This document shows, in pieces, positions 52,657 through 61,479 of a stretch of 64,000 nt of DNA; position 1 is the stretch's first letter, and every line of letters begins with the position of its first letter. The notes below the pieces were generated by a model, which saw nothing but the letters and a program-made list of their open reading frames with translations, searched no databases and was not told where the DNA came from. The translations under genes were made by a program, and so were the position numbers. The stretch comes from JBBRHQ01 sp963720735 (lineage in GTDB: Bacteria > Actinomycetota > Thermoleophilia > Solirubrobacterales > 70-9). The stretch is from the NCBI GenBank assembly GCA_963720735.1, contig CAVRGL010000001.1, positions 434,001 through 498,000 of the forward strand, read 5' to 3'.

Positions 52657-53522
52657 GGGCCCCCCCGCTCGCCCGCCGGCTGCCGCCAGCGCTCCAGCGC
52701 CAGGCCTTCCCTCGCTCCGCCGTGGGCGATCCGCAGCGGCTCGGGCAGGAGCTCGCAGACCGCCTCGAGCACCGCCAGCGCTGCGGGCAGGAGCCGAACC
52801 CGCTGCGGGGCGAGGCCGAGCTCCGGCGCCAGGTCCTCGCTGGGCGCCGAGCACAGGCGCTCCTGCAGCTCGCCGATCGTCCGGCGGTCGAGCCTGCCGC
52901 CGGAGATCCTCCGCAACGAGGTCGTCCCTCCGCCGACCGCAAGCGCCAGCTCGGCGGCCGGCGGCTCCACCCCGACGAAGCGGCGGGCCGCGGCGTTGCG
53001 GGCGGCGGCGAGCTGGTCGCGGCTCGGAGGGTCCGAGCGCAGTGCCCGGTCGGTCAGCCGGCGGGAACCCACCGGCCTCGAGGCCCACCACGCGGGGGGC
53101 TCTCCTGGAGTGCCGACGGCGACCTCGGTCGAGCCCCCGCCGACGTCGACGACCGCCACCGGGTCGGGCACCTCCCCCGGCTCGCAGGCGGTCGCGCCCA
53201 GGAAGGCGAGCGCGGCCTCCTCGCCGGGGCTGAGGATCCTCAGTCGAGCGGCGCCGATCCGGGCGCAGACCCGGCCCAAGTCCCGGGCCAGACGCGAGCC
53301 CCGCAGCGCCGCCGTGCCGGCGCTGAGCAGGGCCTCCGCGCCCGCATCGCGGGCGATCGCCGCCTCACGCTCGAGCAGCGTCGGGAGCGCCTCGGCCCCC
53401 TCATCGGAGACCGCGGAGAGGAAATGGCGACGCTCGAGCTTTCGCCGCAGGCGCCCGCCGGACACCTCGGCGACCAGGAGCCTGGTCGTGTTGGTGCCGA
53501 TGTCGATCACCCCGATGACCAC
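52653..53522 (-). CDS. Ppx/GppA family phosphatase
   Basis: 289 residues, second Ppx/GppA paralogue in the window. IDIGTNTTRLLVAE, VAVVDVGGGSTEVAVG and LAVGGGTTSLRR are the three ASKHA phosphate/nucleotide loops. It is more divergent and Ala/Arg-rich than the ppx near ppk, so pppGpp phosphatase activity is possible. Starts with GTG or ATG at 53522 (MVIGVIDIG) and is coupled to the HD gene downstream. Confidence 0.88.
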   Translation of the reverse strand: MVIGVIDIGTNTTRLLVAEVSGGRLRRKLERRHFLSAVSDEGAEALPTLLEREAAIARDAGAEALLSAGTAALRGSRLARDLGRVCARIGAARLRILSPGEEAALAFLGATACEPGEVPDPVAVVDVGGGSTEVAVGTPGEPPAWWASRPVGSRRLTDRALRSDPPSRDQLAAARNAAARRFVGVEPPAAELALAVGGGTTSLRRISGGRLDRRTIGELQERLCSAPSEDLAPELGLAPQRVRLLPAALAVLEAVCELLPEPLRIAHGGAREGLALERWRQPAGERGGP

Positions 53523-53634
53523 CGTCGGCGCATCCTCTCAGACTGGCCGGGGCAGGGCGCTTTCCGCCCAGGTGCAGCGGATTTTTCCGCCGGGAGCGTG
53601 AATACCGTGGCCTCGGCAGCGTTCCTTAGAGACG

Positions 53635-53835
53635 ATGTCGACCTGCCCGAACACCGGTTTGACGGTTCCGGAGTGCAGCTGCACCCGTTGCATCGAGCGT
53701 CAGCTGGAGCAGTTCGCCCCCGAGCGCGTTACCGCCCGGCGCTTCATCCACGACCCGCTCCTCTGGCATGAGGTGCGCCCGAGCGCGCCCTCCACGCCTT
53801 CGGTATCCGAGCGGCTGCAGCGGCCCGTCCTCTAG
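53635..53835 (+). CDS. Small Cys-rich (zinc-ribbon-like) protein
   Basis: 66 residues. STCPNTGLTVPECSCTRCIERQLEQF has four cysteines in a CxnCxCxxC spacing that could bind one zinc. The rest is basic and Pro/Ser-rich at the end. No family recognised; small size and convergent position to yjbQ leave its reality moderately likely. Confidence 0.55.
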   Translation: MSTCPNTGLTVPECSCTRCIERQLEQFAPERVTARRFIHDPLLWHEVRPSAPSTPSVSERLQRPVL

Positions 53836-53838
53836 GGA

Positions 53839-54300
53839 CTAGGACCCCAGGACCTTGATCACCAGCCGCTTCGGGCGGCGACCGTCGAACTCGCAGTAGA
53901 AGACCTGCTGCCACGGCCCGAGGTCGAGGCGGCCCGCGGTCACCGGCAGCACGACCTGCTGGTGGACGAGGAGATTCTTCAGGTGGGCATCGCCGTTGTC
54001 CTCCCCACCGCGGTGGTGGCGGTAGTCGCCACCCTCCGGGAGAAGCGCCTCCGCGACCTCGTTCGAGGGCTCCGCCCAGCTCGGAGGCGCGACCTTGTCG
54101 AGCCACTCGAGAACGTCCTCGTGCAGGCCGGGCTCATCGTCGTTGACCCATACACCGGCCGTGATGTGCATCGCGGAGACGAGGACCATGCCCTCGGCGA
54201 TCCCCGCCTCGTCCACCTCGGCCTGGACGTCCTCGGTGATCCGGATCAGCTCCCGCCGGGACGGCGTTTCGAAGGTCCGGTACGCGGTATGTGATTTCAT
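53839..54300 (-). CDS. YjbQ/UPF0047 family protein
   Basis: 153 residues. VSAMHITAGVWVNDDEPGLHEDVLEWLDKVAP, YRHHRGGEDNGDAHLKNLLV and DLGPWQQVFYCEFDGRR match the UPF0047 fold with its conserved His and Glu cluster; members show weak thiamine-phosphate synthase activity. The ATG of MKSHTAYRTF at 54300 is used; the longer frame upstream is rejected because it enters the MMPL promoter. Only 3 nt from the convergent small Cys-rich gene. Confidence 0.9.
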   Translation of the reverse strand: MKSHTAYRTFETPSRRELIRITEDVQAEVDEAGIAEGMVLVSAMHITAGVWVNDDEPGLHEDVLEWLDKVAPPSWAEPSNEVAEALLPEGGDYRHHRGGEDNGDAHLKNLLVHQQVVLPVTAGRLDLGPWQQVFYCEFDGRRPKRLVIKVLGS

Positions 54301-54336
54301 CGGAGCGAGCTTCGCAGAGACGTCCGCCCCGCGTCG

Positions 54337-54352
54337 TGTGACGAAGGTCACC
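54337..54352. promoter_or_regulatory. CRP-like site between yjbQ and MMPL gene
   Basis: TGTGA-CGAAGG-TCACC matches 9 of 10 consensus positions of a CRP-type operator; the core GTGAC/GTCAC is a perfect repeat. It lies 37 nt upstream of yjbQ and 79 nt upstream of the MMPL gene. Confidence 0.35.
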
Positions 54353-54430
54353 TCGCCGCCGGGACCACTCCGCTGTGCTGACCGGACCGCTCCGAGGCGA
54401 ACGGCAGCCGAGACTCGGAAGTTGGGAGAC

Positions 54431-56677
54431 ATGGAAGGAAAGCCGCGAAACATCGCAGCCAGGGCCGGGCGCTGGAGCGCCGGGCACCGCAAGCTGGCCA
54501 TCTGGGGCTGGCTGGCCTTCGTCGTGGTCGCCTTCGTCGTCGGCGGCTCGGTGGGGCTGAAGACGCTCGACAACAACCACAACGGGGTCGGGGAGTCGGG
54601 AAGGGCGTCGGAGACGCTCGCCTCGGCCTTCCCCGACAACGCCAGCGAGACGGTGCTGATCCAGAGCGCGACCCAGACCGCCGACTCCCCCGTCTTCCGC
54701 GCCGCGGTGCGCGACGTCGGGCGGCGGATCGCGGCGCTGCCCCACGTCGAGGACATACAGAGCCCCTACGCGCCGGCCAATCGCGGCCAGATCTCCCGCG
54801 ACGGGCGCTCGGCGCTGCTCACCTTCAAGATCCCCGGCGACGAGAGCCTCGCCAAGAAGCGCGTGACCGCGGCGCTCGCCGCCGTCTCGGCGGCACAGAA
54901 GGCGAACCCCGACTTCGTGATCCAGGAGTTCGGAGATGCCAGCGCCGACAAGGAGCTGAGCAAGGCCTTCGAGGACGACTTCCGTAAGGCCGAGCTGACC
55001 TCGCTGCCGATCACCCTGGTGATCCTGGTCGTCGCCTTCGGCGCCCTGGTCGCGGCAGGAGTGCCGCTGATCCTCGCCCTTACCGCGGTGTTCGCGACGA
55101 TCGGGCTGCTCGGGCCGATCAGCCACATCGGCGCAGTGGACGAGGCAATCAGCTCCGTGGTCCTGCTGATCGGGCTCGCCGTCGGGGTCGACTACTCGCT
55201 GTTCTACCTGCGCCGGGAGCGCGAGGAGCGCGCCGCCGGCAACTCGGAGACGGCCTCGCTCGAGGCGGCCGCCGCCACATCGGGCCGTGCGGTGATCATC
55301 TCCGGCTTCACGGTGATGATCGCGATGGCCGGGATGTACCTGGCCGGTGCCGCCACCTTCCAGTCGTTCGCGACCGGGACGATCATCGTCGTTGCCGTGG
55401 CGATGGTCGGCTCATTGACGGTGCTGCCCGCGGTTCTGGCCTGGCTAGGTGACAGGGTCGAGAAGGGGCATGTCCCGTTCATCGGCCGGCTCAAGCGCAG
55501 CACCGCCGAGGCCGGCATCTGGGCGAGGATCGTCGATCGCGTCCTCCGCCATCCCGTGGTCTCGGCGGTCTCGGCCACCGCTTTGCTGCTCTTCCTGGCG
55601 ATCCCGGCGCTCGGGCTGCACACGGCGGTCTCGGGGGTCGAGACGCTGCCCCAGAACCTCGGCGTGATCAAGACCTACAACCGCATCCAAGAGGCCTTCC
55701 CCGGCGGGCGGATACCGGCCCAGGTGGTGGTCAGTGCCGAGGACGTCAGCTCGCCCGAGGTGAAGCGCGCGATCGGCGAGCTGGAGCGGCGCGCCGCCGC
55801 CGACCCGCTCTTCGATCAGCCGATCACAACAGACATCAATCCCGGGCACACCGTCACCGAGGTCGACATCCCGGTGGCCGGCGACGGCACCGACTCGACC
55901 TCGAACCGCGCCCTGACCGAACTGCGCTCAACCTTGATCCCTGCGACGATCGGGCAGGTGCCGGGGGCGACGGCCGATGTCACCGGCTACACGGCGCAGT
56001 CGAGGGACTTCAACGACACGATGAAGTCGCACGCGCCACTGGTCTTCGCCTTCGTGCTCTCGGCGGCATTCCTGCTGCTGCTCGTCACCTTCCGGTCGAT
56101 CGTCATCCCGCTGAAGGCGATCCTTCTCAACCTGCTCTCGGTCGCCGCCGCCTACGGAGTGGTCGTCTGGATCTTCCAGGACGGTCACCTCCAGTCGCTG
56201 CTCGGGTTCGAGTCGAATGGCGCGATCACCTCGTGGCTGCCGCTGTTCCTGTTCGTCGTCCTCTTCGGCCTCTCGATGGACTACCACGTGTTCATCCTGA
56301 CCAGGGTCCGCGAGGGCTACGACCGTGGCCGCCCCACCGGCGAGGCGGTCGCCCACGCGATCAAGACCACCGCGGGCGTCGTGACCAGCGCCGCAGTCGT
56401 GATGGTCGCGGTCTTCGCGATCTTCGCCACCCTCTCGCTGCTCGAGTTCAAGGAGATGGGCGTCGGGCTGGCGATGGCGGTGCTGATCGACGCGACGATC
56501 ATCCGCGGCGTGCTGCTGCCGGCGACGATGAAGCTGCTCGGGGACTGGAACTGGTACCTGCCGAGCTGGCTCGAGTGGCTGCCTCGGGTCACCCCCGAGG
56601 GCCTCGAGGGCCTGCCGCCCGACCCGGGCACCCCCGCCACTGAGGAAGAGCGAGCGCCGGAGCCCGCGCGGGTCTGA
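54431..56677 (+). CDS. MMPL/RND family transporter
   Basis: 748 residues with twelve membrane helices in two halves. Each half has a porter domain and an active-site-like motif: GVDYSLFYLRREREERAAG and SMDYHVFILTRVREGYDRG with the Asp-Tyr pair for proton transfer. Such proteins export lipids or hydrophobic compounds or act with drug efflux. Start at the ATG of MEGKPRNIAARAG; the upstream frame runs through yjbQ. TonB-like or periplasmic partners are not visible. Confidence 0.92.
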   Translation: MEGKPRNIAARAGRWSAGHRKLAIWGWLAFVVVAFVVGGSVGLKTLDNNHNGVGESGRASETLASAFPDNASETVLIQSATQTADSPVFRAAVRDVGRRIAALPHVEDIQSPYAPANRGQISRDGRSALLTFKIPGDESLAKKRVTAALAAVSAAQKANPDFVIQEFGDASADKELSKAFEDDFRKAELTSLPITLVILVVAFGALVAAGVPLILALTAVFATIGLLGPISHIGAVDEAISSVVLLIGLAVGVDYSLFYLRREREERAAGNSETASLEAAAATSGRAVIISGFTVMIAMAGMYLAGAATFQSFATGTIIVVAVAMVGSLTVLPAVLAWLGDRVEKGHVPFIGRLKRSTAEAGIWARIVDRVLRHPVVSAVSATALLLFLAIPALGLHTAVSGVETLPQNLGVIKTYNRIQEAFPGGRIPAQVVVSAEDVSSPEVKRAIGELERRAAADPLFDQPITTDINPGHTVTEVDIPVAGDGTDSTSNRALTELRSTLIPATIGQVPGATADVTGYTAQSRDFNDTMKSHAPLVFAFVLSAAFLLLLVTFRSIVIPLKAILLNLLSVAAAYGVVVWIFQDGHLQSLLGFESNGAITSWLPLFLFVVLFGLSMDYHVFILTRVREGYDRGRPTGEAVAHAIKTTAGVVTSAAVVMVAVFAIFATLSLLEFKEMGVGLAMAVLIDATIIRGVLLPATMKLLGDWNWYLPSWLEWLPRVTPEGLEGLPPDPGTPATEEERAPEPARV

Positions 56678-56705
56678 TCTCAGAGCGCGGCGCTAGAGTG
56701 GCCCG

Positions 56706-57428
56706 GTGGCCGGCCTGTTGTCGATCGAGCGGCGCGACGAGGTCGCGGTGGTCACCTTGCAGCGGCCGGAGAAGCGAAACGCGCTCTCGATCGACCTGCG
56801 GATGGAGCTGGCAGACGCCTTCAGGGCGCTGGGCGAGGACCGGGGGGTCGGCTGCATCGTCTTCACCGGCGCCGGGCCGGCCTTCTGTGCCGGGATGGAC
56901 GTGACCGAGTTCGGTGGGGACGCCGATCACAAGCAGCGCTTGGTGGAGACCTCCACCGGTGCGTTCGAGGCTCTCGGATCGTGCCCGCGGCCGGTGGTCG
57001 CGGCGGTCAACGGGCCGGCGCTGGCGGGCGGCTTCGCGCTGGCCCTGCTCTGCGACCTCCGCATCGCCGCCGCCACGGCCAGCTTCGGCTTTCCGGAGCT
57101 GCCCCGGGGAATCCCTCCCTCCTACGCCTCGGCGCGGGCGGTGCTCGGCCCCGGCCAGGCGGCCGAGGTCTCGCTGAGCGGCCGCACGTTCGGCGCCGAG
57201 GAGGCGCTGGCGATGGGCGTTGTCAACGAGGTCATCGCCGACGGCGAGGCGCTGGAGCGCTCGCTCGAGGTGGCGGCCGGCATCGCAGCGGCGCCGCGCT
57301 CGGCGACCCTGGAGACGAAGCGCAGGATCCTCCTCGACCGGGAGCGGAGTTTCGGCCCGCTGTTCGCCGAGGAGGGGCGCGTCTTCCGCGAAGCGCTGCT
57401 CGGCTCAGAGCCGGACGACGCCGCCTAG
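56706..57428 (+). CDS. Enoyl-CoA hydratase family protein
   Basis: 240-residue crotonase. LQRPEKRNALSIDLRMELADAF, FTGAGPAFCAGMDVTEFGG and NGPALAGGFALALLCDLRIAA form the oxyanion site; the catalytic region FGFPELPRGIPPSYAS has one Glu in place. GTG start, 28 nt after the MMPL gene. It probably acts on acyl-CoA in lipid degradation; the substrate is unknown. Confidence 0.88.
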   Translation: MAGLLSIERRDEVAVVTLQRPEKRNALSIDLRMELADAFRALGEDRGVGCIVFTGAGPAFCAGMDVTEFGGDADHKQRLVETSTGAFEALGSCPRPVVAAVNGPALAGGFALALLCDLRIAAATASFGFPELPRGIPPSYASARAVLGPGQAAEVSLSGRTFGAEEALAMGVVNEVIADGEALERSLEVAAGIAAAPRSATLETKRRILLDRERSFGPLFAEEGRVFREALLGSEPDDAA

Positions 57429-57438
57429 CGCCACCGGC

Positions 57439-57936
57439 TCACTGACCGCAGACCGGCCAGGGGCTCGACCCCGAGCGCTCATAGAGCAGCGCCGCCCGGT
57501 AGTCCTGCTCCGCCTCGGGCGCCGCCGCCGGGTCGCCGCTGCCGCCGACCGAGGCCCAGGTGCCCGTGTCGAACTGGTACTTGCCCCGGTAGGTCCCCGA
57601 TGAGTCGACCGCGGTCGGGTCCCCGCCCGACTCGCAGGCGGCGATCGCGTCGAGAGTGGCCAGCGAGACGCCGCCGGGGAGGGTCGTGAAGGCCTGCCGG
57701 CGCTGCTTGCGCACGCGGGCCCGCCGCTCCGAGCGGATCTTGGAGACCTGGACCTCGATCATCTTGTGCAGGTGCTCGGCCGGGCGCTGAAGCGGGACCA
57801 TCCGCGCCTCGACGCGCGGTTGCGGCGCGCCGTCGGCCCCCTGGCCGCCTGCCGCCGCCAGGGCTGCCGCCGGGCAGGCGACCCCCACCAGGGCGGCAAG
57901 CGTGACTCCGATCTTCGATACGCGTGTCTTGAACAT
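57439..57936 (-). CDS. Rpf-like transglycosylase (resuscitation-promoting factor type)
   Basis: 165 residues. Signal peptide (residues 1-28), a basic coiled region KMIEVQVSKIRSERRARVRKQRR, and the C-terminal muralidase domain LATLDAIAACESGGDPTAV with GTYRGKYQFDTGTWASVGG; the Glu of ACESGG is the catalytic residue of Rpf and lysozyme folds. It would cleave peptidoglycan glycan and aid growth restart. Start is the ATG of MFKTRVSK with GGAGG ten bases before it. A CRP-type palindrome lies in its long upstream region. Confidence 0.9.
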   Translation of the reverse strand: MFKTRVSKIGVTLAALVGVACPAAALAAAGGQGADGAPQPRVEARMVPLQRPAEHLHKMIEVQVSKIRSERRARVRKQRRQAFTTLPGGVSLATLDAIAACESGGDPTAVDSSGTYRGKYQFDTGTWASVGGSGDPAAAPEAEQDYRAALLYERSGSSPWPVCGQ

Positions 57937-58318
57937 CTGCTGACGACCTCCGTTCGTGCGTCGATGCCCGGTCGTCCACGCGCATCCGGCGCGCGGAGCG
58001 GCCGCGTGTCGGCCTCGCGAACGGGAGCTGCGAGGCAAAAGGCGACTTTCCGGACTCCTGGCCCCGGCGGCAGTGATCTGGAGCGCCGCGCGCCTATTGG
58101 CGTGCCGGCGCCTGCCGGGGTCTGTTCCGTGTAAGGGAGGGAACCCTGGCAGGAGACGGTGTTGCGCATGTGTGACCCTCGTCACAGAGCCGTCCCAACG
58201 CAACTATCCGCACAATCTCAGGCGAGCACCCCTCACCGAACGCGACGTATGGGGCCGCCAATGGCACGAAAGGTTGCGTTCGGCCGGCGGTCGGGGGCGG
58301 CGTTAGACTCGCGGCGCG
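57937..58318. other. Long intergenic region with CRP-type site
   Basis: 382 bases between the divergent Rpf-like and RDD genes. Apart from the palindrome at 58171-58186, the minus-strand leader of some 230 nt is GC-rich and can fold, but I cannot recognise a ydaO (c-di-AMP) or cobalamin riboswitch core in it. No gene is supported. Confidence 0.5.
58171..58186. promoter_or_regulatory. Perfect CRP-type palindrome upstream of Rpf-like gene
   Basis: TGTGA-CCCTCG-TCACA matches the CRP consensus exactly, also a TGTGAC/GTCACA 6+6 inverted repeat. It is 235 nt from the Rpf-like start (minus) and 133 nt from the RDD gene (plus). In Mycobacterium tuberculosis the CRP homologue controls rpfA, which supports the reading. 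Confidence 0.6.
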
Positions 58319-59338
58319 ATGGCTGACGGTCCCGATCCGACGGCGCCCCCACCGGGCGGTCGCCGCCCGGAGCGGCCGCTTCCCCTCCCGGCCCGCCTGC
58401 TCGGTGCCGGCGTCCGCGGAGCGCAGACGGTCGCCGGGGCCACCGGCGTCGACCGGGCGGTCGAGGTGGCGACCGAGGAGGCGATCGTCGCCGCGGTCGA
58501 GAGCGAGGCCGTGGAGCGAGCGCTGACCCGGGTCCTCCAGGGGCCCGCGGTCGAGCAGGCGTTCCAGGGCGCCCTGCAGAGCGAGGCGCTGAAGCAGGCT
58601 CTGATCGAGGCGCTTGACAGCGAGATGGTCGACGAGGTCTGGCGCCGGCTGCTGGCCAGCGATGAGGCGCAGCAGCTGGTCGAGCGGATCGCCGAGGCCC
58701 CCGAGGTCAGGGCTGCGGTCGCCGCCCAGGGCGTCGGGCTGATCTCAGACATCGGCCGCCAGGTCGCCCGCTTCTCCCATCGCCTCGACGCGAAGGTGGA
58801 GCGGCTGGCCCGCCGGATCATCTTCCGCGAGCCCCGCCCTGCGCCCTCCTCGAACGCGGGGGCGGTGAGCCGTGCCCTGGCCTTCGGGATCGACCTGGTC
58901 GTCGTCAACCTCTCCTTCTCCGCCGTCGCTGCGGTCGTGGCCTTGATCGCATCGGCCTTCAGCGGTACCAACAACGGCGCATCGGAGCAGGCGCTGGTGG
59001 CGGGCGCGGGTGTCTGGATGATGCTGGGCGCTCTCTACCTGCTGATCTTCTGGACCCTGGCGGGGCAGACCCCCGGAATGCGCTTCCTCCGCATCAGGCT
59101 CGACTCCCACGGGAGGCGGCGGATGCGGCTGGGCCAGGCGATGATCCGGCTGATCGGTCTCGGGCTCTCGATCGTAACCTTCGGCATCGGCTTCCTCGGA
59201 GTCCTCTTCAACGAGCGGCGCCGTGGCTGGGACGACCGGCTCAGCGACTCAGAGGTGCTCTACATCGAGCCGGTCGCGACCCCGGCACCGTGGTCGACTC
59301 CGGAGCCGGCGGCAGCGGAGCCGGCGCCGGGGTCCTAG
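58319..59338 (+). CDS. RDD family membrane protein
   Basis: 339 residues. N-terminal 190 residues are Ala/Glu-rich amphipathic helices (for example VDRAVEVATEEAIVAAVESEAVERAL) with no known domain; the C-terminal RDD domain has SRALAFGIDLVVVNL, a loop, then FWTLAGQTPGMRFLRIRLD, four membrane helices and the RRRGWDDRLSDSEV end. RDD proteins are poorly understood; some move ions or small molecules. Divergent from the Rpf-like gene. Confidence 0.85.
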   Translation: MADGPDPTAPPPGGRRPERPLPLPARLLGAGVRGAQTVAGATGVDRAVEVATEEAIVAAVESEAVERALTRVLQGPAVEQAFQGALQSEALKQALIEALDSEMVDEVWRRLLASDEAQQLVERIAEAPEVRAAVAAQGVGLISDIGRQVARFSHRLDAKVERLARRIIFREPRPAPSSNAGAVSRALAFGIDLVVVNLSFSAVAAVVALIASAFSGTNNGASEQALVAGAGVWMMLGALYLLIFWTLAGQTPGMRFLRIRLDSHGRRRMRLGQAMIRLIGLGLSIVTFGIGFLGVLFNERRRGWDDRLSDSEVLYIEPVATPAPWSTPEPAAAEPAPGS

Positions 59339-60648
59339 GCGGCGACCGGTCGCCTCTCGAGCACCGCTTCGGCGCCCTGCGCAGGGCTGATCGTTATCGC
59401 CCGGCGACGGGCGACCTCGGTGGCATCGCCCGCTGCGATCAGCCGGTTGGCGGCGAGCACGGTGCGCAGCACGATCCGCATCTCCAGCAGGGCGAAGTTG
59501 GCGCCGATGCAGCGCCGCCGTCCGCCGCCGAAGGGGATCCAGCTGTATGTCCCCGGCGAGGCGTCGAGGAATCGCTCCGGCCGGAAGGAATAGGGGTCCC
59601 GGTAGATCTCGGGGTCGTGATGGACCAGGTAGGCGTTGGCGACCAGGCAGATCCCAGCGGGATAGGACCAGCCGCCCACCTCGATCGGCGCGGTCGCGTA
59701 GCGCGGGGCCGCATTCGGCAGGACGGGGCGCCTGCGCAGGGTCTCCTGCACGGTGGCGGTCAGGTAGTCCTCGCCCGCGCCCGCATCGATCTCCTCGACC
59801 AGCCGCGCCAGCACGCGCGGCTCGTGAGAAAGCCGGGCGAAGCACCAGGCCAGCTCGGACGCCGTGGTCTCGTGGCCGGCGACCAGCAGGGTCATCAGCT
59901 CGTCGCGGATCTCCTCACGCGTCATCTCGGTTCCGTCCTCATGGCGGGCCTCGAGCAGCATCGCCAGCACGTCGTCGCCGGCGGCCCCGGAAGCGCGGCG
60001 CTCCTCGATCAGCTCGCCGAGGATCGCGTCCGTCTCACGGCTGGCCTCCTCGAACTCCCGCCAGCGGCCGCGACCGCCGAGCAGTCGTTGCAGCGGGGGC
60101 AGGAGCGAGACGGGGCTGGAGCCGAACTCGAGAATTCCCGTCAGCCGCCGGCGCAGGCTCTCGAGCCGCTCCCCCTGCTCCAGGCCGAAGACGGCCCGCA
60201 GGATCACCTCCATGGTCAGGGCCTGAAGGCGGGGATGGAGCGGCGCCGACTCGCCTCGCGGCCAGCGCTCGATCTCGGTGGCCGCGACCTCCTCCATCAC
60301 TCCCTTCAGCCGCTGCATGCGCTCGCCGTGGAATGCGCCGAGGATCAGCTTTCGCTGCTCGAGGTGCTCCGCCTCGTCGAGCAGGATGACCGAGTGGCGC
60401 CCGACGATCGGCTCAAGGACGCGGGCTCCCGCCCCGGGATGCAGGACCTCGGGGGGCGCCGTGAAGACCTGCTTGATCTCCTCCGGGTCGGAGATCATCA
60501 CGAACGGCGGCGTCGCCAGCAGCCTGATCGTGAAGCGCCTGCCGTAGCGGGCCCGGCAGCGCTCCAGGAACGGGATCGGGCGCGACCAGTGGGCGATCGT
60601 CTGGATCGTCTTCGGCTGGCGAGGCCCTGGTGGCAGCGCCGCGGGCAT
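59335..60648 (-). CDS. Cytochrome P450
   Basis: 437 residues by the ATG of MPAALPPGPRQPKT (a GTG 17 codons earlier is possible). I-helix AGHETTASELAWCF, ExxR ETLRRRPV, PERF motif RPERFLD and heme-ligand loop PFGGGRRRCIGANFALLEM with the Cys thiolate are all intact. No ferredoxin or reductase is adjacent, so redox partners come from elsewhere. It converges with the RDD gene by a 4-nt overlap at its stop. Confidence 0.95.
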   Translation of the reverse strand: MPAALPPGPRQPKTIQTIAHWSRPIPFLERCRARYGRRFTIRLLATPPFVMISDPEEIKQVFTAPPEVLHPGAGARVLEPIVGRHSVILLDEAEHLEQRKLILGAFHGERMQRLKGVMEEVAATEIERWPRGESAPLHPRLQALTMEVILRAVFGLEQGERLESLRRRLTGILEFGSSPVSLLPPLQRLLGGRGRWREFEEASRETDAILGELIEERRASGAAGDDVLAMLLEARHEDGTEMTREEIRDELMTLLVAGHETTASELAWCFARLSHEPRVLARLVEEIDAGAGEDYLTATVQETLRRRPVLPNAAPRYATAPIEVGGWSYPAGICLVANAYLVHHDPEIYRDPYSFRPERFLDASPGTYSWIPFGGGRRRCIGANFALLEMRIVLRTVLAANRLIAAGDATEVARRRAITISPAQGAEAVLERRPVAA

Positions 60649-60729
60649 CGCGCCCCAGGTTACGGCAACTTCGGGAGCCGCAAATGTGGCGTCGGCCACA
60701 CAAGGGGCGGTTGGCCGGGCGTCCGGTGC

Positions 60730-61479
60730 TCAGACCCGTCCGCCGGCCAGCAGGCGCCGCAGGAACCTCTGCGTCTGCGGCTCGCTGGGATTGGCGAGAA
60801 CTTGCTCCGGCGGTCCCTGCTCGATGATCGACCCGTCGTGAAGGAAGGCGACCGAGTCCGCGACCTCGCGGGCGAAGCTCATCTCGTGGGTGGCGATCAC
60901 CATCGTCACCCCCTCGGCCTTCAGGTCACGGACCGCCGAGAGCACCTCGCCGACCAGCTCCGGGTCGAGGGCGCTGGTCACCTCGTCGAGCAGCAGCGCC
61001 CGCGGCTGAGCGGCGATCGCCCGGACGATGGCGACCCGCTGCTGCTGTCCTCCGGAGAGCTGGTCGGGGCGATCCCGCTCGCGGCCGGCGAGCCCGAATC
61101 GCGCCAGCAGCTCGCTGCCCCTTTCCTCCGCCTCGCGGCGGGCCACGCCCTGTGCCCGGGTGGCGCCGAGGGCGACGTTGTCGAGCACGGTCAGATGCGG
61201 GAAGAGGTTGTAGGCCTGAAAGACGACGCCGAGCCGCCGGCGGATCGCCACCGGGTCAACCGAGGGGTCGGTGATCACCTCCCCGTCGAGGAAGATGTCG
61301 CCGTCGTCGATCTCCTCGAGCAGATCGACGCAGCGCAGCAGTGTCGACTTGCCCGATCCCGAGGCCCCGATCAGCGCCACCGCGTCGTGCTCGCCGACCG
61401 CCAGGGTGACGCCGCGGAGGACCTGGCGCTCGCCGAAGGACTTGGTCACCTCACGGACCTCGATCACCGGCGCCGCCAT
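60730..61479 (-). CDS. Polar amino-acid ABC transporter ATP-binding protein
   Basis: 249 residues, GlnQ-type. Walker A ALIGASGSGKSTLLRC, Q-loop VVFQAYNLFPHLT, signature QLSGGQQQRVAIVRAIA, Walker B ALLLDEVTSALDPE and MVIATHEMSFA. It forms the importer with the permease and binding protein next to it; overlaps the permease stop by 1 nt. Confidence 0.95.
   Translation of the reverse strand: MAAPVIEVREVTKSFGERQVLRGVTLAVGEHDAVALIGASGSGKSTLLRCVDLLEEIDDGDIFLDGEVITDPSVDPVAIRRRLGVVFQAYNLFPHLTVLDNVALGATRAQGVARREAEERGSELLARFGLAGRERDRPDQLSGGQQQRVAIVRAIAAQPRALLLDEVTSALDPELVGEVLSAVRDLKAEGVTMVIATHEMSFAREVADSVAFLHDGSIIEQGPPEQVLANPSEPQTQRFLRRLLAGGRV

Noticed and set aside
57937..58170. Riboswitch (ydaO or cobalamin) in the Rpf-like leader
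   Set aside because: CACTG and GCCAGGAG look a little like cobalamin elements, but the GGGAA/GGTG core is absent, and no ydaO core is present. An Infernal search would decide.
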